Part shown: piece by piece, positions 57,975 through 64,000 of the stretch
How positions within the stretch are numbered: the first letter of the stretch is position 1
How the letters are laid out: each line of letters opens with the position of its first letter
NCBI GenBank assembly: GCA_030737875.1
Contig: CM060915.1
Span: 571,252,577 to 571,316,576 of the forward strand
DNA: 64,000 bases
Source: Allium sativum
Taxonomy: Eukaryota > Streptophyta > Magnoliopsida > Asparagales > Amaryllidaceae
Reading direction: 5' to 3'
Made by a program: the position numbers and the translations under genes
The notes under the pieces: model-generated
The model's database searches: none
The model's input: the letters and a program-made list of their open reading frames with translations, nothing else
What the model was told of the DNA's origin: nothing

Positions 57975-58290
57975 GTAGAAGGTTTAATTTCCTTATCTGA
58001 TTATTGAGTTAAAACTCTTTTTGATTCTGACATTTTGATTCTGTAATTAAGACTCTGCACTTTAATACTAGTTTTGTTTCTGATCCCGCTATAGTCTCAA
58101 ACCCCATAAGGGTTACGACTCATCTGTTTGTGATAAGTTGGGGGTATCTGTGTTGGGCGTCAAGTTGACTATGATGCCTACATTCTGGGTTTTGATAATC
58201 TGATCTGTACCAGTAGTCTGTAAGTATCTGAATATTTTTGTAAAGGATAGGGTTTTTTACTCGAAGCGTGAAGTAGATTTCCAGTTTTTA
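57975..58290 (+). pseudogene. element 4 protease and RT-start remnants
   Basis: Short out-of-frame stretches align by eye with element 3: 'actctttttgattctg' (protease active site), 'ttaatactagttttgtttct', then 'gggttttgataatctgat', and at about 58255-58290 the 'aagcgtgaagtagatttcca' block matching the KREIDF start of RT. Sequence then switches to the 3' leader, so the deletion removes everything from RT to the chromodomain. Confidence 0.6.
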
Positions 58291-58299
58291 CATTGTTTA

Positions 58300-58970
58300 A
58301 TGGGAGTAATTCTCAGAGTGTCAATATGATGTTGATTTCGGTCTTCGGGGCTGATACTTAGCTATTTATTCTCTTAACCGATGACTAATGGGAACAAAAC
58401 TTTTGTTTTAATTGTACTTGCTTCGATCACTCGGCTGTATCCTATCGATCGAGTCTTCGACCTTTAGGTAGAAACTAATGGGTGTAAACATGTGTTTGAG
58501 ACATGTTATGTTTGATGGTTGCAAGTGGATGCAAGTGGTTGCTAGTGGATGCATACACACACACACTAGGCACTAGATCGGCTCAAAAGCACTCTCATAC
58601 TGCATATGGATGTGTGCGCATTTTTCAATTTTTGTGGATGTAAAATGATTGACTCATCACATGGATGTTGCATTTGGATGAATGATTATGCACTCATATA
58701 GAAATGATGTGTATCAAATAGGATTTCTCGCATACATAATTGGACTCATGGCACTAACATAAATTTGCATTGAGGAGGTCAACTGAATCAGTAGACCGCC
58801 TGACCTTTGCATTAGATAAGAGATATATACACACACTTTTGCATATGTTCATACAACATTATACATTTTCTAAGGACAATGGATGCTTGTGGATGATGGT
58901 TGAGTAGATGGGTGATTAGATGGTAGGACACATTCTTCTTAACTTGAAGATTTCGGGGACGAAATCCTTT
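58300..58970 (+). other. 3' leader of element 4
   Basis: Non-coding. Contains the block shared with 38842-38905 and, from about 58440, the leader shared with element 3. Ends in 'aacttgaagatttcggggac' before the PPT. Confidence 0.7.
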
Positions 58971-58982
58971 AAGAGGGGAGAA
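58971..58982 (+). promoter_or_regulatory. polypurine tract, element 4
   Basis: AAGAGGGGAGAA directly before TGTAACACC. Confidence 0.93.
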
Positions 58983-61731
58983 TGTAACACCCCGTATTTT
59001 CTATGAACATAAAAGTAACAAAAAAGTATACTTAATTTTTAAAAGAAGAATTAAGGGAAACGGGTTACGCCATTGCGTTTGTCTCGGAATTCCGCTTGAG
59101 TTAGAGTCCGAGTTTGCGTAAATCGGACTCCGTATGAAGAAGTTATGGCCTTCAGAAGTTTCAGAAAATTTAAATAAATTAAAACAGCTCAGATTTAAGT
59201 TCGAAATTCAAATCACACACCCGGGCTGGGCGGGAAATTTCCCGCCCAGGACCCAGGTCGCCCAGGGGGTCGACCTAGGTCACATAGATCGACCAGGGGG
59301 GGCAACCTGGGGGTCGACCTCCCCCCTATTTCCAAATTCGAGGACTTGTTCATTTTTCTGCATTTGGACGCCCGTTCTGACCAGATTCGTTGATCCCTAT
59401 GCTATTTAAACACCCCTAAACCCCACTCTCTCTTCACACCAAACCATTGTAAAGCTATGCTGCCTCAGTTCTAATTAAAATAAATTAACGGCTTCTCTAC
59501 TCTGTTGAAATCTAAGCTAGAACCAGTGCTTCTTCTTCTTCCAATCTGAATAGGATTAAAAGAGAACAACTACAACCCTTTTTCTTTTAGAATCCACCCA
59601 AGGTGAGTACAATTATTTTCAGATATGAAATTTAATTATGTTCTTGACATGGCTGAATTTGAGATTATGCATATTCTTGCTTATCATATCTGTTTTTCTC
59701 TGTAGATCTATCATATTAATATTATAGTAACTATTTTGTATCTCTTCCTTCCTTCTGTTATATAGTCAGGCTACCACGAGCCTGAGCCAAATCTCAAAAG
59801 AGATTGACACACGAACGCTAAATTTGGGGAAAATAGTGAATGATGCATAATTAGACATAACTGATTTGTGACTGATTTGAGAAAAGAATATATGTTGTAA
59901 TTTAAGATCTGGATCTGGGTATACTATATATGATAGTCTGTGATTTGGAAGAAGGAGAATTATTGTGTATATGACTTAGGGACAAAGATCTAAATTATAA
60001 TAGGATAACTATTAAATGTGAATACGCCTAAATGGGGATTTTGGATATTTGGTATTCGCTAAAATCAAAGGCTATAATTTGGTATAATTCGTATTGTATA
60101 TCATGATTTGGGGTTTTTGGAGGATATTATGTACTGTGTAAATTTAACTAAAATTTGGTGCATATGTGATATTGTGAATTATGACCATAATTTGGCCATG
60201 TAAAATTAGACTTAATTTTATGATTAGGCAAGGCATGTCACTGGAATTTTAAGAGATGATTAAATCTGTTAAATTGCCTAATCTGCTAAATTTGTTGAAA
60301 CTGAATACGGTAATTTGGGTATGAAAATCTGTAGGCTCGATCTAAAATTGAGCAAAATGAGTTATTGGAACTTTGAATAATCTGCTGTAACTTGTAAAGA
60401 AGTTAAATTAGTTGAATTGGCATAATTAGTCTAGTATTGGCATAATCTGTGAATGAATACTTTAGCTAAAAATAAGAATGCTGAGACACGAGGTTAGACT
60501 CTGTTTGCGGTGGAAGCTTGCCCGGACCCAACCGGCTTAACCAGCAACCGCAAACTGTCAGTCTAATATGAGAGGTCGTAGGCATAACTAAAAGATGCTT
60601 AGACACGAGGTTAGGTCTTGCTTGCGGCAGAAGTCTGCCCGGAACCGGCCGGCACATCCAACGACCACAAGTTACCGACCTAATGTGAGAGGTCTATGCA
60701 TTAGTAATTAATTAATGCAAATCTAGGATAAATATGATGCCTAAAACATGTTGGGTGGATAAGGTTAAATCAACTGGGCGGATGAATCTAATAAACCCGT
60801 TCTGTACATCTGCAGGCCCAATACAAGGTTAGGTGAAACAATCTGTAAGTCTGTTAATCTGTATATCTGATCCGTTAGTCTGGATACTTGTTAACCTGTA
60901 TGCCTGATCTGAGAACTAGTTAATCTGAACTTTGTACATCTGAAATTTGTAAGCAAGTTAATCTGAAATCTGTTAGTCTTGGGACACAAGGTTAGGAAGG
61001 GAAATTACTTGCGTCATCTGTTGTGTGGGACCCATATTAGTCAGTAAACCTTTTTTGGTATCAAAACTATAACCCAACACTAGGAGGGGTCCGGGGCACG
61101 CTTATTGAACTAATTGTAAGAGGTTCACTCTGATAATGGCGAGGGGTGTCGATGGCGTATTCCAACCGGGTCATGTGCGTGCATAGATCCGGTTTGCTCT
61201 GAGGATGTAAGACACCGTGATATCTGTAAATAGGTCTGTGTCTATAGATTGCCACTTTAGGGAATGATACACCCTTCTATGGGGCCGGCACAGGGTATTT
61301 ATGTATTAGGGAGCCGATCGCTTGGGGTAGAATTTAGAGTACACCTAGTTCTGTTTGTTTCTGTACCGTCTGTTTCTGTTGAGGTGGTAAAGGCCCATTA
61401 GTTGGGGTGGTAAAGGCCCATTATTAGTATTCTGTTTCTGTTAGGGCAGTAAAGTCCCATTAGTTGGGTGGTAAAGGCTCATTATTAGCATTCTGTTTCT
61501 GTACCTTCTGTCTCTGTTGGGGTGGTAAAAGCCCATTACTAGCATTCTGTTTCTATAGAGATTATTCTGTTTCCGTTTCTGTTTCAGTTTAGAAATTAGG
61601 GTAACACCTAACCCTATTATACTAAGTATTAGTGCAGAGAATTAAGATATAGGTAAGAAGCATATCCTGGTCTATTTCATTTTGTTTCCTCTGTTTAACT
61701 TAAGCATACCTGCTATTCCTATTACTGTAAG
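58983..61731 (+). repeat. element 4, 3' LTR (cut off)
   Basis: Collinear with 53572-56322 of the left LTR, including TATTTAAA (59403-59410), the perfect 24-bp palindrome (59226-59249) and the donor AAG|GTGAGT at 59602/59603. Matching ends after 'ctgtaa'; the last 0.5 kb, including the LTR terminus, is missing from the window. Confidence 0.9.
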
Positions 61732-64000
61732 TGAAAATAAGGCTAAGGTCCCTAAAAGAAAACTTAATTAGGCTCACATCCTCCTCTTCTAAAACATAAA
61801 AATTTCATCCCTGTTTTTCAAATGCGGCTAATATTTTCCCCCAATTGCCCTTTTTCTTAATTATTGCCGCAATTATCTAGGGATGATACACGTATTGCGG
61901 AATTTATTTTCTCAGAAACATATATTTTATTCTTCATGGCGGCAAAATTTTTAACGATGGTGTACACCGATCTATATTTAGATATTTCATAATTTTAGGA
62001 TCTGATTCGATATTTCTTTTTAACTGCTAATGGCGGCGGCATCTTTTTGTGTGGACGGCGGCTATTTTTTCGGGGGGGGGGGGGGGGGACGACGGCGATG
62101 TCAGATCGTAGGAGGGGGCGACTGGGGTATTCAAGCAGCCGTCTTCGTCTAGGTAATTTATACCTTTTAGTTTTTTTTTAAATTTTGTTTACTGATTTCA
62201 ATTTTGCAGTCGATTTTTGTTGAGTCTTTTTTCTAAATTATTTTAATTAAGAAATTTTTTTGATGGATAGTTTAATTATAATTCAGTTAGTTTAATTTTA
62301 CAGCCGTATTTACAATTTAGTTTGTCAACATATTTTTTCATCTGTTCTGCATTTATGTATAAAAATATGCATATATTTTGAATATGAGCATATAAAAATG
62401 CAACTATTGGTATAATTTGGATTTATTCAGAAAAGTTGTGTGGAAGTATGCATATTTTCTACATATATGCATACAAATATTCAACTCCTTTTATTTTCTG
62501 TTTATTTGCGTGCCTGATGATTAGTTGCATACATATATGAATATATTCTTAATATATGCATATTACAAGTGTTCTAGATCTATTTTTTAATATAATATGT
62601 GCAAATATTCTGAATTTTTTCATGTAAACATGCAGATATTACTGTTATTTGCGTATATGTATGCATCTAGTTATAATTATATGTCTATGTTTTTGTAATT
62701 TTATTTGAATATTCATGTTTTTTCTTTTTTTAACAGTGGTCCTGCAAATATTAGTGCATGTATGTTATTAACATAATGAAGCAGAGAAGTGAGGACAAAG
62801 AAATCATCAGAGATGAAGAAATTAAAATGGAAGAAAGGGGTGTTTATATTTGTTAGAAAAGGTTGAGTGCTATTTTGTTTTTTGAACTACGTGTGCATGA
62901 TTATATAGTGTGTAAACTGAATTACCTTTTTATTTTGTGAAATTATGAATTGATGTTGTCGTGTGTACAGTTATTCGTCATATTTTGCATACTTACATGC
63001 ATGTTTTCAATATAATTGCTGATGTAACTGCATATATTTGCAGCATTACTCCAGAAGATGTTTTATTTTTTATTAAATACTAACATGTATGAACTAACTT
63101 CATAAAATTATACGAATAAATAACGAAATTAAAACTGTAGAATCAGCTGATTAAATTAAAAAATTCACGATTAATAGGTGAAAAAAGTAGACAAAGTTAT
63201 AACATAGTAAGCATAAACGATAAATTTTCAAAACTTGCATGCAAATAAAGAGAATAGTTGCATACTTCTATGCAACAATGTATAATACTTGTGTACATTA
63301 TCCATTTACAAAAATAATTTCATACTTGTATGTAGCTTTTATGAATTTTTTTCATACATTTATTCATCTGTGCAATATACGAGCAAAGTTGATACAGATA
63401 TTCAGTATTTTTGCATACATCTATACAACTATACATAATATTTGCATACTTCTATCCAACTATATAGAATGATTGCATACAAAGTATTTCTGGAAAAAAT
63501 AACTCTAAAAAATATAGAATTAATATTAAAAAATTGACCTAAATTTATAACAGCCCATAAAAATTCACAACATTATACTTTCAAGAAATACAGAATGCTT
63601 ATACGTATAAAGATCATCTTTCTTTAATTTCTCTATCAGTTTGATGAATGCCTTAAGATTATTCCTATACACACTATCCTTTTTGGGATTCTTCCGTACT
63701 TCTTCGATTTTTCATTCTTTCACCAACTGTTGAGATTTAGACGGTTGTTCAGTAATTACTAACGGTCTCTCCTTTTTAACATCTCATATAGGATCATCTT
63801 CCACCATAGATACCTGTAAAAAGAATTAGAAAGTTATTAACAAAAGGTTTCAGACTGTTCTAAATATATGCGTACCAGTCTGCAAGTATTCTGTCTAATG
63901 TCACGCAAGTGTTCATGTATTTTGAATAACAGTACAAAAGTTCGCAAATATTGTTGATACATGCTCAAACATGTGCAAATAATCTTCATAATTGCACACA
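61732..64000. other. unidentified AT-rich insertion, continues beyond the window
   Basis: Begins GTGAAAATAAGGCTAAGG exactly where the LTR match ends, so it is probably the terminus of another mobile element. It contains a run of 17 G (62072-62088), an exon-like start (ATG at 62099, donor-like 'ctag|gtaatt' near 62152, acceptor-like 'tttttttaacag' near 62740), and many copies of 'tgcatac', 'atatgcat' and 'gcatatat' in both orientations. No domain is recognisable. The other end is outside the window. Confidence 0.45.
63565..63813 (-). pseudogene. possible degraded exon, function unknown
   Basis: After an acceptor-like 'ttctttttacag' (minus strand, ending at 63814) an 83-codon frame runs to TGA at 63565-63567 with two internal TGA codons. 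It is Lys/Glu-rich ('KKERPLVITEQPSKSQQ', 'FIKLIEKLKKDDLYTYKHS') and has composition more like protein than its surroundings. I recognise no family. It could be part of a transposon gene. Confidence 0.3.

Larger units (their letters stand above)
53572..61731 (+). mobile_element. element 4: gag-only derivative of a chromovirus
   Basis: Left LTR 53572-56814 (3,243 bp), internal region of only 2,168 bp (56815-58982), right LTR from 58983, which stops matching at about 61731. The interior keeps PBS, Gag with both zinc knuckles, a degraded protease and the first codons of RT, then jumps directly into the 3' leader and PPT. RT, RNase H and integrase are gone. It resembles non-autonomous gag-carrying elements (TR-GAG type). 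The right LTR is interrupted or truncated where the next insertion starts, so no target duplication can be shown. Confidence 0.9.

Noticed and set aside
62072..62088. G-quadruplex from the run of 17 G
   Set aside because: A single homopolymer of this length is as likely to be a sequencing or slippage product. There are no separate G tracts to support a defined quadruplex.

Overview
This is a window of plant nuclear repeat DNA, probably from a eudicot. I found no intact host gene, tRNA, rRNA or CRISPR array. Almost everything recognisable is Ty3/gypsy LTR retrotransposon, nested and truncated. The evidence for a plant is: a Tat-lineage element with two RNase H domains and an antisense gene of the 'putative gypsy type transposon' (Transposase_28) family; Tekay/Del-type chromoviruses with plant-style Gag; and primer-binding sites matching initiator Met tRNA (TGGTATCAGAGC). 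The species cannot be named from the sequence.

Layout. 1-4442: old LTR fragments, microsatellites and a copia-type 3' junction. 4443-18112: element 1, a complete Tat-lineage element on the minus strand (773-bp LTRs, TSD tatat). Its gag-pro-pol is broken by frame shifts. Its 3' third carries a plus-strand gene with its own TATA box, phase-compatible introns and AATAAA. 18113-26553: remains of the old LTR that element 1 split, then a head-to-head inverted repeat with arms of about 1.35 kb (18726-21664), then a long minus-strand LTR-like block starting at 26553. 26554-28282: unassigned AT-rich DNA. 28283-38238: element 2, a minus-strand chromovirus (LTRs of about 2.6 kb, TSD tcgaa) with several in-frame stops. 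38239-42355: fragments of older gypsy elements. 42356-53295: element 3, a young plus-strand chromovirus (LTRs of about 2.86 kb, TSD catca), nearly intact but frame-shifted in reverse transcriptase. 53572-61731: element 4, a relative of element 3 that kept gag but lost most of pol, and whose right LTR is cut off. 61732-64000: an unidentified AT-rich insertion that runs off the window.

How the parts relate. Elements 3 and 4 share PBS, PPT, 3' leader and LTR architecture, so 4 could have been a gag-only passenger of a 3-like element. Shared LTR features (a cluster of inverted repeats in U3, consensus splice donors in the leader, and a pyrimidine tract ending in AG near the LTR 3' end) suggest a conserved way of handling the very long leader. 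The features most worth following up are the self-contained antisense gene in element 1, the conserved U3 hairpins, the predicted leader introns, and the inverted repeat that could make a long hairpin RNA.
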